Position numbers and translations under genes: made by a program
In this document: in pieces, positions 7,814-16,247 of the stretch
Numbering within the stretch: the stretch's first letter is position 1
How the letters are laid out: the number at the start of each line of letters is the position of its first letter
Assembly: GCF_042854845.1 (NCBI RefSeq)
Contig: NZ_AP031499.1
Coordinates: 1-64,000, forward strand
Source: Maricurvus nonylphenolicus
GTDB lineage: Bacteria > Pseudomonadota > Gammaproteobacteria > Pseudomonadales > Cellvibrionaceae
Length of the DNA stretch: 64,000 nt
Direction of reading: 5' to 3'
The notes under the pieces: model-generated
What the model saw: only the letters and a program-made list of their open reading frames with translations
Databases searched by the model: none
What the model was told of the DNA's origin: nothing

Positions 7814-8539
7814 ATGAAACTAACCACCAGGGCCCTTGGTGAGATAGAAGGACATCAAGTGGTAGCTTGGCGTGTTGGAACAAAGCGCCGAGGACTACTG
7901 CATATTTCAGATATCAGTAGCCAGGACGCGACAGCCTCAGCAGAAATTGTAGCGATAAGACATTTACTGTTCACTGACAAAGTATTTATGCGCGATATTC
8001 ATAGCGGGGAAGGCCTGGCATTGGAAGTTTCCACACCGGTCATAAAGAAGGTTGCCAGAGGTAAAACGTCAAAGGCTCACCTATCCACGCTTGCTAGATT
8101 TTTCACCACAAACCTCCAAGGGGTAACTCTGGGTACTACGAGCCCAAAGGATGAGCACCTACCTAACATTGGGGATGAAGTGCCTTGTGTCTACCTGTCC
8201 AGCAGCGAATCCCCCCAGTATGATGTTTTTGACACACCTGCGATGGGCAAGCTCAGATTGACACAACACGTCCTCGACCAATTTATAGAGCGTCTTCATA
8301 GCGGGGAAGCAAAAAAGCCACTGACCTCATTGATCAGTCGTTTAAAACACGAAGAGATCAAACGTCTTCCACTTCCAGACAAAGTTGCTCTTCACAAAAT
8401 CAAGAAATACGGAACGATCGACAACCTGGAAATCTGGGGGCATGACACCAGCCAGATGCATTTCACGGTTGTAAGAGATCCCAGAACTGCAATTGGTACT
8501 GTCGTGACAATCTACCGGCGGCACCCTGAACATCAGTAA
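7814..8539 (+). CDS. Hypothetical protein
   Basis: A 241-residue soluble protein. ATG codons at 7811 and 7814 both follow AAGGA; the second has better spacing. The C-terminal third (RLTQHVLDQFIERL ... FTVVRDPRTAIGTVVTIYRR) has the look of a small independent domain with an Arg- and His-containing beta-sheet, faintly like RelE or DUF4258-type toxins, but this is not enough for a call. It is divergent from the Ref-like gene and just precedes the nrdJ leader. Confidence 0.5.
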   Translation: MKLTTRALGEIEGHQVVAWRVGTKRRGLLHISDISSQDATASAEIVAIRHLLFTDKVFMRDIHSGEGLALEVSTPVIKKVARGKTSKAHLSTLARFFTTNLQGVTLGTTSPKDEHLPNIGDEVPCVYLSSSESPQYDVFDTPAMGKLRLTQHVLDQFIERLHSGEAKKPLTSLISRLKHEEIKRLPLPDKVALHKIKKYGTIDNLEIWGHDTSQMHFTVVRDPRTAIGTVVTIYRRHPEHQ

Positions 8540-8540
8540 A

Positions 8541-8564
8541 TAGCCCCTTTACGGTGCCATCTCC
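8541..8564 (+). promoter_or_regulatory. 24-bp activator-site motif, copy A (nrdJ)
   Basis: The sequence TAGCCCCTTTACGGTGCC plus six bases (ending CTCC) recurs with few changes before traF (19,018-19,042) and, on the minus strand, before the 5'-nucleotidase gene (58,803-58,826). It lies 208 bases before the nrdJ start, at the head of a structured leader. Activator binding is inferred. Confidence 0.5.
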
Positions 8565-8642
8565 AGGCCAACGAATTAACACTTGTCATTTATGATTGGA
8601 TCTGCTTTACGCAGGGAGCGCTTGTGTTACCATTAAATTTAC

Positions 8643-8658
8643 TTCTGCTTCGGCAGAG
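8643..8658 (+). other. UUCG-tetraloop hairpin in nrdJ leader
   Basis: CTGC-TTCG-GCAG extended by flanking T-A and T-G pairs forms a very stable RNA hairpin between the upstream motif and the leader terminator. It supports the view that this 230-base gap is a transcribed, structured leader. No cobalamin riboswitch consensus was recognised. Confidence 0.5.
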
Positions 8659-8716
8659 TAATAGGTAGCTGGCCTCAATCAGCAATTATCTATCCGATCC
8701 AGGATACAACCCCATG

Positions 8717-8757
8717 GGGAGCAAAACTCCTCTGGGGGGTTTGCTCCCTTCTTTTTT
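8717..8757 (+). terminator. Leader terminator before nrdJ
   Basis: Arms GGGAGCAAA (8717-8725) and TTTGCTCCC (8740-8748) are followed by CTT, then CTTTTTTT. This is a textbook intrinsic terminator only 4-14 bases before the nrdJ ribosome binding site, so it may act as an attenuator rather than end an upstream gene. Confidence 0.75.
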
Positions 8758-8771
8758 TATAGGAGCAAACT
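8739..8771 (+). promoter_or_regulatory. Anti-Shine-Dalgarno pairing before nrdJ
   Basis: GTTTGCTCC at 8739-8747, the 3' arm of the terminator, is also a perfect 9-bp complement of GGAGCAAAC at 8762-8770, which contains the nrdJ Shine-Dalgarno sequence and ends one base before the ATG. The two pairings exclude each other. This is a switch-like arrangement; which state dominates cannot be read by eye. Confidence 0.6.
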
Positions 8772-11615
8772 ATGAATAACCTTCCTTTACAACTTATCTC
8801 TGAGGAAATAATCCTCGATAAGTACGCAAAAAACCAAGAGCGATCGCTCGACGGTACCCAAGCCACTGATCAGATCCGCAAGCGAGTCTCCAAGGGACTC
8901 TCCAGCTGCGAGGAAGATCAAAAGCACTGGGAAAAAGCCTTTTATGATGCCCAGGTTGAAAATGGCGTAATCATGGCAGGCCGAGTCAATTCAGCAGCGG
9001 GTACCGACATCGATGCTACGCTGATCAATTGCTTTGTACAGCCAGTTGCTGACACCGCTAGTGGTTATGTTGGTAAGCGCACAGGAATTTACCTCGCGCT
9101 TCAACAAGCTGCTGAAACAATGCGACGTGGTGGTGGCGAAGGTTTTAACTTTAGCTACATCCGCCCTGATGGCGCGAAGGTGAAAGGCACAGGGTCAAAG
9201 GCCTCTGGTCCTATCAGCTTCATGCAGGTCTTCAATTCCTCTTGCGTTACCGTGGAATCTGCCGGAGCCCGGCGCGGTGCCATGATGGGCATACTCAATG
9301 TTAATCACCCAAACATTCGCGAGTTCATTGCGATTAAGGAGACCAAAGGTACTCTTGATCAATTTAACCTCAGTGTCGGTGTTTACCATGAGTTCATGGA
9401 AGCTTTGCTGAATGATGAGACCTACGAGCTCGTTCATACAGCAGAACCAAATGACCAACTCATCGAGCAAGGCGCATTTCAGCGTGAAGATGGCTTGTGG
9501 GTATACGAGACAGTAAGAGCCCAGGAAATTTGGGATCTAATCATGGCTCATACTTACGGTCATGCCGATCCAGGCGTTGTGTTTCTCGATCGCGTTAACG
9601 AGGAAAACAATCTTTGGTATTGCGAACTCATCGATGCCTGTAATCCATGCGGCGAGCAATATCTGCCGGATTATGGCTGCTGCTGTTTGGCTGCGATGAA
9701 TTTAACAGCGTTTGTGATTGATCCATTCGTTCAAGACACTCCCGAGAGTAAATTTCATTGGGATCGTTTTGTACGGGGAATACATACAGCTGTTCGTATG
9801 CTCGATAATGTTCTTACCGTGACCTACTGGCCACTTGAGGAACAGAAAAACGAAGCAGAATCGAAGCGCCGGGTAGGTTTAGGTTTTACCGGACTTGGTA
9901 GCATGCTGGCTCTTCTTGGGCTGCGCTATGATAGCCAAGAAGGTCGAGATTTCGCTTCAAAGGTATCTGAAGTGTTGCGCGATGAAGCCTATCGTGCATC
10001 GATAGAACTTGCCAAAGAAAAGGGGGCTTTCCCTCTTTTTGACAAAGAGAAATATCTCGAGTCCAAGTTCATTCAGCGCCTGCCAAAAGATATTCAGGAA
10101 GGGATTGCCACTCACGGCATTCGTAATTCCCACCTGTTGTCTATAGCCCCAACCGGCACTATCAGCTTGGCATTTGCCGACAATGCGAGTGGAGGCCTTG
10201 AGCCTGCATTCAGTTGGACATACACACGCCATGTTCGGGCAGAGGATGACTCCAAGAATTCGTATGAAGTCATGGATCATGCTTACCGCCTTTACAAGGA
10301 AAATGGGGGCGACCCTAACTCCTTGCCTGATAGTTTCGTCAGCGCTATGGAAATATCACCTGAAGATCACCTGCTAATGGTCGCTGCCATTGCTCCGATG
10401 ATCGATAGTGCCATTTCCAAGACCATCAACGTGCCTGAAGATTATCCTGTGGACCAGTTCCAGGATATTTATCTGAAAGCCTACGAGCTTGGTCTTAAAG
10501 GCGTGACAACTTATCGGCCAAACAGCATTACCGGAGCCGTTCTTGAAGTTGAACCGTCAACACCTGCTGACTTGGACACGTCGGCTGATCGCAAGATCAA
10601 GCTGGATAAGGTACCAGAGCCTGCATTAAACAGCTTGCGCTGGCCAAAACGTCCCAAATGTCCTGATGGCAACGACTCAAAGACCTACCTGGTAGATCAC
10701 CCTGAGTCGCCCTTCGCTGTGTTCATTGGGGATATCGTTAACGGCGGCAACAAATCTGAACCTTTCGAGGTTTGGGTTACCGGGGAAGAACAACCCCGCT
10801 GTGTTGCAGCTTTGGCCAAGGTGCTATCAACAGATCTGCGTTCTTACGACCGAGGATGGCTGAATGCCAAACTGGACTCTCTTGCCAAGACGGGCGGGAT
10901 TCCATTTGAAATGAAGCTACCCGGCCAGTCAGATCCGACCATAGTGCCTTCTGATGTTGCTGCTTTGGCGATGCTAATCAAGCATCGTTGTACTGAGCTT
11001 GGGGTGTTGGAAGATGTAAACGACACACCACTGCTCGATGCCTTGATCAGTAAGAAAGAGCCCAAAAGTGGTACTGACGGAACCCTTAGCTGGACCGTGG
11101 ATATCAATAATCCCTCTACCGGAGACGATTTCGTAATGTTTCTGAAGGAGCTGGTTATGCCTGATGGTACCCACCGACCATATAGCCTGTGGTTTAGCGG
11201 AAACTATCCAAAATCAATGGACGGTTTGGCTAAAGCCCTAAGTTTGGATCTGAGAGTACTTGATCCCGGCTGGGCTGCTAAGAAACTGCGGAGCATAAGC
11301 AATCTTCCAGAGCCTCAAGGTGATTTCCTTGCCAGGATTCCGGGGGAGCAGAAGCAGGCTAACCAGCCTTCGACTGTAGCCTATGTTGCTCGTTTGATAC
11401 TTCATCGGTTCCACATGCTTGGCCTGTTAGACCGAAATGGATACCCAGTTAATGAAATGGGTATTTTCAAAAAGGAAGAGCAGGTAACTGGAAATAAAGC
11501 AGGTCTTAAACTCATGCCCGGCAAAAATTGCCAGGCTTGCGGTGTGAATGCAGTCATCAAAAAAGATGGTTGTGATTTTTGCACTGCTTGCGGTGAGGTA
11601 GGATCTTGCGGATAA
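8772..11615 (+). CDS. nrdJ: Adenosylcobalamin-dependent ribonucleotide reductase (class II)
   Basis: A 947-residue protein that reduces ribonucleotides to deoxyribonucleotides with a B12-generated thiyl radical. Visible motifs: SxxGPISFMQVFN and GAMMGILNVNHPNI in the barrel, DACNPCGEQYLPDYGCC around the radical cysteine, the phosphate-binding IAPTGTISL, and a C-terminal CxxC...CxxCGEVGSCG, which supplies the reducing thiols. Between them lie two TSCPD-like repeats (about residues 635-745 and 770-885). It is a single full-length protein rather than the split NrdJa/NrdJb form of pseudomonads. On a plasmid it would supply dNTPs without oxygen dependence. Confidence 0.95.
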   Translation: MNNLPLQLISEEIILDKYAKNQERSLDGTQATDQIRKRVSKGLSSCEEDQKHWEKAFYDAQVENGVIMAGRVNSAAGTDIDATLINCFVQPVADTASGYVGKRTGIYLALQQAAETMRRGGGEGFNFSYIRPDGAKVKGTGSKASGPISFMQVFNSSCVTVESAGARRGAMMGILNVNHPNIREFIAIKETKGTLDQFNLSVGVYHEFMEALLNDETYELVHTAEPNDQLIEQGAFQREDGLWVYETVRAQEIWDLIMAHTYGHADPGVVFLDRVNEENNLWYCELIDACNPCGEQYLPDYGCCCLAAMNLTAFVIDPFVQDTPESKFHWDRFVRGIHTAVRMLDNVLTVTYWPLEEQKNEAESKRRVGLGFTGLGSMLALLGLRYDSQEGRDFASKVSEVLRDEAYRASIELAKEKGAFPLFDKEKYLESKFIQRLPKDIQEGIATHGIRNSHLLSIAPTGTISLAFADNASGGLEPAFSWTYTRHVRAEDDSKNSYEVMDHAYRLYKENGGDPNSLPDSFVSAMEISPEDHLLMVAAIAPMIDSAISKTINVPEDYPVDQFQDIYLKAYELGLKGVTTYRPNSITGAVLEVEPSTPADLDTSADRKIKLDKVPEPALNSLRWPKRPKCPDGNDSKTYLVDHPESPFAVFIGDIVNGGNKSEPFEVWVTGEEQPRCVAALAKVLSTDLRSYDRGWLNAKLDSLAKTGGIPFEMKLPGQSDPTIVPSDVAALAMLIKHRCTELGVLEDVNDTPLLDALISKKEPKSGTDGTLSWTVDINNPSTGDDFVMFLKELVMPDGTHRPYSLWFSGNYPKSMDGLAKALSLDLRVLDPGWAAKKLRSISNLPEPQGDFLARIPGEQKQANQPSTVAYVARLILHRFHMLGLLDRNGYPVNEMGIFKKEEQVTGNKAGLKLMPGKNCQACGVNAVIKKDGCDFCTACGEVGSCG

Positions 11616-11629
11616 AATCAATCAACTTT

Positions 11630-11654
11630 GGGGGCCTCGTGCCCCCCTTTTTTT
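11630..11654 (+). terminator. Terminator before PH-domain gene
   Basis: GGGGGC-CTCGT-GCCCCC is followed by C and seven T residues, 15 bases after the nrdJ stop. As in the nrdJ leader, it lies directly against the next ribosome binding site: the 3' arm TGCCC can pair with GGGCA at 11,656-11,660 in front of the next ATG. Confidence 0.75.
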
Positions 11655-11665
11655 AGGGCATAACA

Positions 11666-12241
11666 ATGAGCGCTGATCACGATACGGTTTTAGAAGAAGA
11701 TACTGGTCACAGCATTCCTTTTGATGACGAAAGCGTTATTTGGGAAGGCGGGCCTTCCCAGGTAGTTAACCTATGGAAATATATCGGATGCATCGGGACA
11801 ATTTTTTTCACCGCCTATTGTTTATGGGCTTGGCATTCCGAACTTTATATTGGCTATGAAAACCTCACACCCATTATTAATACCATCTGCCAGATCATGA
11901 TCATCATCCCAGCTCTGCTTGCAGTCTATTTTTTCTTGGAAGTGAAGTATGAGCATACTGTGATTTCGCGCAATAAGATCCTTGAGCAGAAGGGGATCAC
12001 ACGGCTATTCAGACAAGAGCGATATTGTGAGCTGAGCGATATTAGCGATATTGAAAGCCCACCCCCAGGTATTCTGCTTGGTTTATTCGGTCTGTCCGAT
12101 GTAGTGATAGAAACACACGACGATGACCAACCGATAATAACTATCAGGGCGATTAGACATCGCGACGAACTCATTCACTCCCTTTTACCTCTTTGGAGAA
12201 AAATTAAACTTGAGAGAAAAGGCTTCTTTTCAGATAGGTGA
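11666..12241 (+). CDS. PH-domain-like membrane protein
   Basis: A 191-residue protein with two membrane segments (about residues 40-62 and 72-93) followed by a YEHTVISRNKILEQKG...CELSDISDIESPPPGILLGLFGLSDVVIET pattern. This matches the bacterial PH-like (bPH2/YdbS) domain of membrane proteins of unknown role. It lies 50 bases after nrdJ and 3 bases before the phosphatase gene, so it is part of the same transcription unit or regulated by the terminator just upstream. Confidence 0.7.
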   Translation: MSADHDTVLEEDTGHSIPFDDESVIWEGGPSQVVNLWKYIGCIGTIFFTAYCLWAWHSELYIGYENLTPIINTICQIMIIIPALLAVYFFLEVKYEHTVISRNKILEQKGITRLFRQERYCELSDISDIESPPPGILLGLFGLSDVVIETHDDDQPIITIRAIRHRDELIHSLLPLWRKIKLERKGFFSDR

Positions 12242-12244
12242 CCA

Positions 12245-12832
12245 ATGAATACGCTCAACAGGAAAGTCATATTCATCAACAAACACCAGGCCGAAATACT
12301 TGAGCCACCAGATAATGCTGTGATCATTTCGATAAACGATTCCAGGGAGACAGAATCGGACTTAAAGGACGGATGGAGTAGGGTGCTAAGGTATTACTTT
12401 ATCGATGGCACCTATAATGAAGACAGCCTACGATTTGCTGGTATCAACTATAAGTACATTTATTCGGCTTATTTTGATGCTGATACCGCTCATACAATGC
12501 GTTCAGATATTGCTGAGTGCATTGACAAAGGCACTTCAATTTTTGTCATTCACTGCCATGCAGGTCGCTCGCGTTCCGCTGCGATCGCGAAGTACATTCA
12601 CGAGACATACGGCTATGCTGTTGGAAACGATGTTTCTCAGCTGGAATCACTGGTTAGCTTCGACTCTCAATTATTTGACCAGGCAAACCCTCTAGTTTAC
12701 AAGCTGCTACAGCAACCGGATTACTACGCTCCGGTTTTGTTCGACATCGAAACAACTAAATTGAACTCCTCTGAAGATCAACCAAAGGGGCTGATTCATA
12801 GATTAATCTCGATCCTTACAGGTAATAAATAA
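12245..12832 (+). CDS. Dual-specificity/tyrosine phosphatase-like protein
   Basis: A 195-residue protein with HCHAGRSRSA at about residues 102-111, the CX5R phosphate loop (Cys nucleophile, Arg binding the phosphate, followed by Ser) of the protein tyrosine phosphatase superfamily. A general-acid Asp could be one of those before the loop (FDADTAH). Similar single-domain proteins occur in phages and plasmids. No signal peptide, so it is cytoplasmic. It is coupled to the PH-domain membrane protein gene (3-base gap). Confidence 0.8.
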   Translation: MNTLNRKVIFINKHQAEILEPPDNAVIISINDSRETESDLKDGWSRVLRYYFIDGTYNEDSLRFAGINYKYIYSAYFDADTAHTMRSDIAECIDKGTSIFVIHCHAGRSRSAAIAKYIHETYGYAVGNDVSQLESLVSFDSQLFDQANPLVYKLLQQPDYYAPVLFDIETTKLNSSEDQPKGLIHRLISILTGNK

Positions 12833-12946
12833 CTAGGCTGACATCAGAACCAAATAACACCGAAAAGGTGACAATCCTAGAGCGATGATCGCAGGGTTAG
12901 GTGGGATAATCCAAGCCAATATTTCTTGGTTATATGAGATCTCCCT

Positions 12947-13831
12947 ATGTTCACCGGCCTATTCATCGATGCATTTATTGTCACTCCCTATGTTGAACAG
13001 ACCAAATCTGAACTGGTCTGGAATATTGCCAATGGGGCGGGTGCTAACGCCTCTCCAAATGTTCTATCAGAACTGAGCTTCAAGGATGTAAAGTCAATTG
13101 GATATGGATTGAAGCTTGCCCATCTGAACGCCATTTCAGAAAACTTCGCTTTCTACATAGAGGGTGAATATGCTGATTCATCTATTCGCTCTGGTACTGT
13201 TCAAGATTCTGACTACAGCCAGGACAACCGTGCTGGTGAGTTTTCCCGGTCAATCTCCGAGGTAGAAGATGACTCCCTAAGCGGCTGGAGCCTTGCGGCT
13301 GGAGTAAAAACCCGTTGGTTTGGGGCTCGAGGGCATTACTTAACCACCCTGATTGGGCACCAGCGCCAGAATGTCGATTACACCATGACTGATGGCGTAC
13401 AAGTTATCCCGGAATCTTTAGCTGGCCAACCCCTAACGGGTCTTAACTCGACCTACAACTCTGAGTTTGAATCGTGGTACATCAAAGTTGGCACTGAGCA
13501 CGTTTTCAAGTGGGGAACGATCGGCCTTAGCTACGAGCACCATGATTTGGATTTCTATGCCGAAGCTGACTGGAATCTACGCACTGACTTTGCTCACCCT
13601 AAGTCTTTTGTACATGAAGGGGAGGGCACAGGTAAGGCTATAACCATCGCGTACACCTATCCGATCAATTTACAGTGGGATGTCTATCTGACATACACAA
13701 AGCGTGAGAACACTGTAGAAGACGGATATGATCAAACTTTCTTTGCCAACGGTAACTCTGCGATTATTAGACTAAACGAGGTGGAGTACGAGGCTGAGCA
13801 ATTCCAATTGGGCTTCCGTTACATCTTCTAA
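12947..13831 (+). CDS. Outer-membrane beta-barrel protein lacking an evident signal peptide
   Basis: A 294-residue protein of alternating amphipathic strands rich in Tyr, Trp and Gly, ending in GFRYIF with the C-terminal Phe required by the BAM machinery. Strand patterns (FAFYIEGEYAD, GWSLAAGVKTRWF, GTIGLSYEHHDLDFYAEADW) resemble omptin-like or Protochlamydia outer-membrane protein families. The frame is closed by a TGA 12 bases before the ATG, and the start MFTGLFIDAFIVTPYVE is not a convincing signal peptide. A 5' frameshift or loss is likely. Confidence 0.65.
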   Translation: MFTGLFIDAFIVTPYVEQTKSELVWNIANGAGANASPNVLSELSFKDVKSIGYGLKLAHLNAISENFAFYIEGEYADSSIRSGTVQDSDYSQDNRAGEFSRSISEVEDDSLSGWSLAAGVKTRWFGARGHYLTTLIGHQRQNVDYTMTDGVQVIPESLAGQPLTGLNSTYNSEFESWYIKVGTEHVFKWGTIGLSYEHHDLDFYAEADWNLRTDFAHPKSFVHEGEGTGKAITIAYTYPINLQWDVYLTYTKRENTVEDGYDQTFFANGNSAIIRLNEVEYEAEQFQLGFRYIF

Positions 13832-13843
13832 TAAGGGATCAGC

Positions 13844-14077
13844 ATGACACACAAAATCGCATTCAGGCTGTACCTTTTGTTCTTGCGTAATAACTCAATC
13901 GCCATTATCTCTACAGTTTGCGCCATTTCAGCCGCAGCTTATAAATATGGCGGTATGGTTTGGTACGGAGCAATAAGCACCGGCGCTGTTATCTCACTGT
14001 TATTGCCATTACTTCTCGTTGCCGCCGCAGTTGCCACTCAAAAGCAAGCTACACTTGAAGAGTGGCTCAGCAGATAA
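13844..14077 (+). CDS. Small inner-membrane protein
   Basis: A 77-residue protein with two hydrophobic segments (about residues 17-36 and 42-66), preceded by AAGGGA. No family recognised. It sits 12 bases after the barrel protein gene and likely belongs to the same operon. Confidence 0.6.
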   Translation: MTHKIAFRLYLLFLRNNSIAIISTVCAISAAAYKYGGMVWYGAISTGAVISLLLPLLLVAAAVATQKQATLEEWLSR

Positions 14078-14088
14078 GGTCTTCTAAA

Positions 14089-14364
14089 ATGCAATTCAAA
14101 TCTTTTGCAGCAGGTCTGTTATCTTTGACTTTATTGCCGGGCGTCACCCTGTCTGAAGATCTTAAGGCGGTCGATTCGTGCAAAGATAGAAAGGCTTACA
14201 TCGAAGCTCTTGCTCTTGAATTGGAGAAATCAGGAAAGGATGTATCAGGAAGTGAAAGCTTAGATGGTGGGAAATATACGCAAGAAATTTCAGCCATAAG
14301 GCTCATGAAAATTGAGCCTGAAAAGAGCCCCCGCAGCATTAAGAACAACTGCGGGGATAAATAG
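14089..14364 (+). CDS. Small exported protein
   Basis: A 91-residue protein. The ATG at 14,089 starts a clear signal peptide (FKSFAAGLLSLTLLPGVTLS, cleaved near residue 22); upstream extension would overlap the preceding gene. The mature part is short and charged with two Cys residues. Function unknown. The last codons form the stem of a hairpin. Confidence 0.6.
   Translation: MQFKSFAAGLLSLTLLPGVTLSEDLKAVDSCKDRKAYIEALALELEKSGKDVSGSESLDGGKYTQEISAIRLMKIEPEKSPRSIKNNCGDK
14328..14356. terminator. Hairpin between convergent genes
   Basis: CCCCGCAG and CTGCGGGG (8 bp) pair around a 12-base loop within the last codons of the plus-strand gene, with A/T-rich sequence after it. It probably ends the nrdJ operon and may also serve the convergent lipoprotein gene. 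Confidence 0.5.
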
Positions 14365-14367
14365 AAC

Positions 14368-14955
14368 TTACTGCTGAGATTTTCTCTTTTCGAGCCTTTG
14401 CTCCAGCTCATCAAAAGCTTCTTTCATTGCAACATCAGTTGCTTTCGACCGCTGCTGCTTTAGAACCTCATTGAATTGATCATACGGCAGCTTCAGGAGA
14501 ACAAATGCCTGGTAGTTTCCTTGAATGGCTTTGATTTCCTTTTTCTCTGTTTGGTATCCAACTACAGGCACAGAATCAACGATCTTATCGATCAGTCCCT
14601 GATATGAAGTGACGCCCTCAAACTCTCCACCTGTCGCGTAAATTCGCTCACTACCTGATAGCTCCTGGGAATAGAGTTTTGCAAGACCAAACTCAGCCTC
14701 CAAAGTCGCCATTTTAAGCGCTGTGTTAAATGAGTCGCTGTTTCCCATACCAACAGCGTACATTCCCTCTTGATCCGATTTAGGTGGATTTACAGCCCAA
14801 TCAGGAAGATCCTCAATGACTTCCTTGAGCCTGTCATTCTTGGCATCGATTACTTTCTGTTTCTGCTTTTCAGCAGCCACTCGGTCATAACCCTCATTGC
14901 TGGCACATGCAATCAGAAATAAAGATACCAGTATCGGGACAATCATCTTGTGCAT
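14368..14955 (-). CDS. LPP20-family lipoprotein
   Basis: A 195-residue protein with a type II signal sequence ending LFLIAC (lipobox LIAC at residues 14-17). DLPDWAVNPP, YAVGMG and a following ALKMATLEAEFGLAKL helix match the LPP20 family of outer-membrane or periplasm-facing lipoproteins of unknown precise role. It is a single-gene unit. Confidence 0.8.
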   Translation of the reverse strand: MHKMIVPILVSLFLIACASNEGYDRVAAEKQKQKVIDAKNDRLKEVIEDLPDWAVNPPKSDQEGMYAVGMGNSDSFNTALKMATLEAEFGLAKLYSQELSGSERIYATGGEFEGVTSYQGLIDKIVDSVPVVGYQTEKKEIKAIQGNYQAFVLLKLPYDQFNEVLKQQRSKATDVAMKEAFDELEQRLEKRKSQQ

Positions 14956-15055
14956 ATCGAACTCCTTGATAGGTGGAATAGTCAGTTATATTTTAGCGCG
15001 GCTTATCAGATATACCCCATGTATAAAGTTCAGAACTGGATGCCATGACACATTT

Positions 15056-16216
15056 CTATTCTGCACCTGAAGGAAGCATGGGTTCATCATCCCAGTGCAA
15101 CTGCTTCGTTAAATCAGCCATTCCACTGCGCTTAGCTCGAATCTTTTTCGAGTACCTGGTTAACATGGCCATGGTCTTCCACCTGCCACTCAGCATGATT
15201 CGTGCAGAGTCGATATTTCGCTCGATCATTTCCTGGGCAGCACCTACGCGGGTGGAGTGTCCAGAGAAAATCGAGGGTTCAAGATCCAACCTCCTGGCTA
15301 TTCGCTTAAAGCATCGCTGAACGCCACGAGTACTCAGCCTATCTCCCATTTGGTTGTCCGAGTAAATCCCCCGAAAGATCGCCCCTTCGTTATAGTTTGG
15401 ATTTGAAACCGCTCCCCAGCCCAGTAACAAATTGGTCGTCGTCACCGACAGGTGCAACCATTCGCCTTCACCTTCCTGGTCAGTCTTTGACTGCTCCAGA
15501 TCGATCAGGCCGGAACCATCGGCTTGCAATTCAAAATGGCTCCAATCAAACCCAACCAGCTCTGATTGTCGGCACAATGTTTCAAACCCGATAAAGAGCA
15601 GGGTGATATCTTGGCAATCTCTGGCTACTTCGGGATTGAACAGATCCAGGGCCAACTCCAGATGCTCTACGCGGAGGCCTTCAGCTTGCCGAGTACGTTT
15701 ACTTAATCGTCGTCGCAGTTTCTGCAACCTGGTCTTTACGCGAAACGACTGCCTGGGGTCATCGAGTTCAAGCATTTCCGCCCACGAAGCCAAGCTGGCC
15801 ACATGTCGATCTATGGTCCCGCGCTTCCGTCCAAGTGCTTCTAGCTGGATCAGATAAGCTTCAACAGTCCCATCCAGGTAAGGCAAAGGCACCAGCTCTT
15901 CACGGTTACAGAATTCCACATAGGCAATCATGTCACTGTAATAGGAGATCTCGGTGTTTTCTGATTTTGCGCCCTGGATTTCCATGGAGCGTTTATCTAG
16001 CAGCTGAAAGAGCTCAAATTCAATCCGCCCATCCAGCGCCCCCAATAAGCGATCGCGGTATTTTGCCAGCTTCATATCGTGGCTGACTTTACCGGTAGTA
16101 ATTGTTTTTTGCTGGATCTGGGCAGTCGGCTTGTAATCGTCTCGTTTAATGACGTTGAGCTGACCTCGCTGTTTCCGCTTTAAGTCAACAGCAGAAGTGG
16201 GTTCAATTTCCTGCAT
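15056..16216 (-). CDS. Tyrosine recombinase (phage integrase family)
   Basis: A 386-residue site-specific recombinase from the ATG at 16,216, which follows AAAGGA; the frame is open to 16,315, inside the upstream gene. An N-terminal helical arm and core-binding domain (about residues 75-165) precede the catalytic domain with ETLCRQSELVGFDW (Arg I), LEQSKTD (Lys), SGHSTRVGAAQ (His-x-x-Arg), SGRW (Trp in place of the second His) and LTRYSKK (nucleophilic Tyr). It could resolve plasmid multimers or integrate the element; no attachment site was recognised. It is coupled to the SprT-like gene upstream. Confidence 0.88.
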   Translation of the reverse strand: MQEIEPTSAVDLKRKQRGQLNVIKRDDYKPTAQIQQKTITTGKVSHDMKLAKYRDRLLGALDGRIEFELFQLLDKRSMEIQGAKSENTEISYYSDMIAYVEFCNREELVPLPYLDGTVEAYLIQLEALGRKRGTIDRHVASLASWAEMLELDDPRQSFRVKTRLQKLRRRLSKRTRQAEGLRVEHLELALDLFNPEVARDCQDITLLFIGFETLCRQSELVGFDWSHFELQADGSGLIDLEQSKTDQEGEGEWLHLSVTTTNLLLGWGAVSNPNYNEGAIFRGIYSDNQMGDRLSTRGVQRCFKRIARRLDLEPSIFSGHSTRVGAAQEMIERNIDSARIMLSGRWKTMAMLTRYSKKIRAKRSGMADLTKQLHWDDEPMLPSGAE

Positions 16217-16247
16217 ACTTTGTCCTTTACTGCCATCCTTCATCGGT

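Noticed and set aside
8565..8771. Cobalamin riboswitch before nrdJ
   Set aside because: The B12-box consensus and the expected core were not found, although the leader is clearly structured.
15397..16086. Several plus-strand frames within the recombinase gene
   Set aside because: They are antisense to a well-supported tyrosine recombinase and have no recognisable content.
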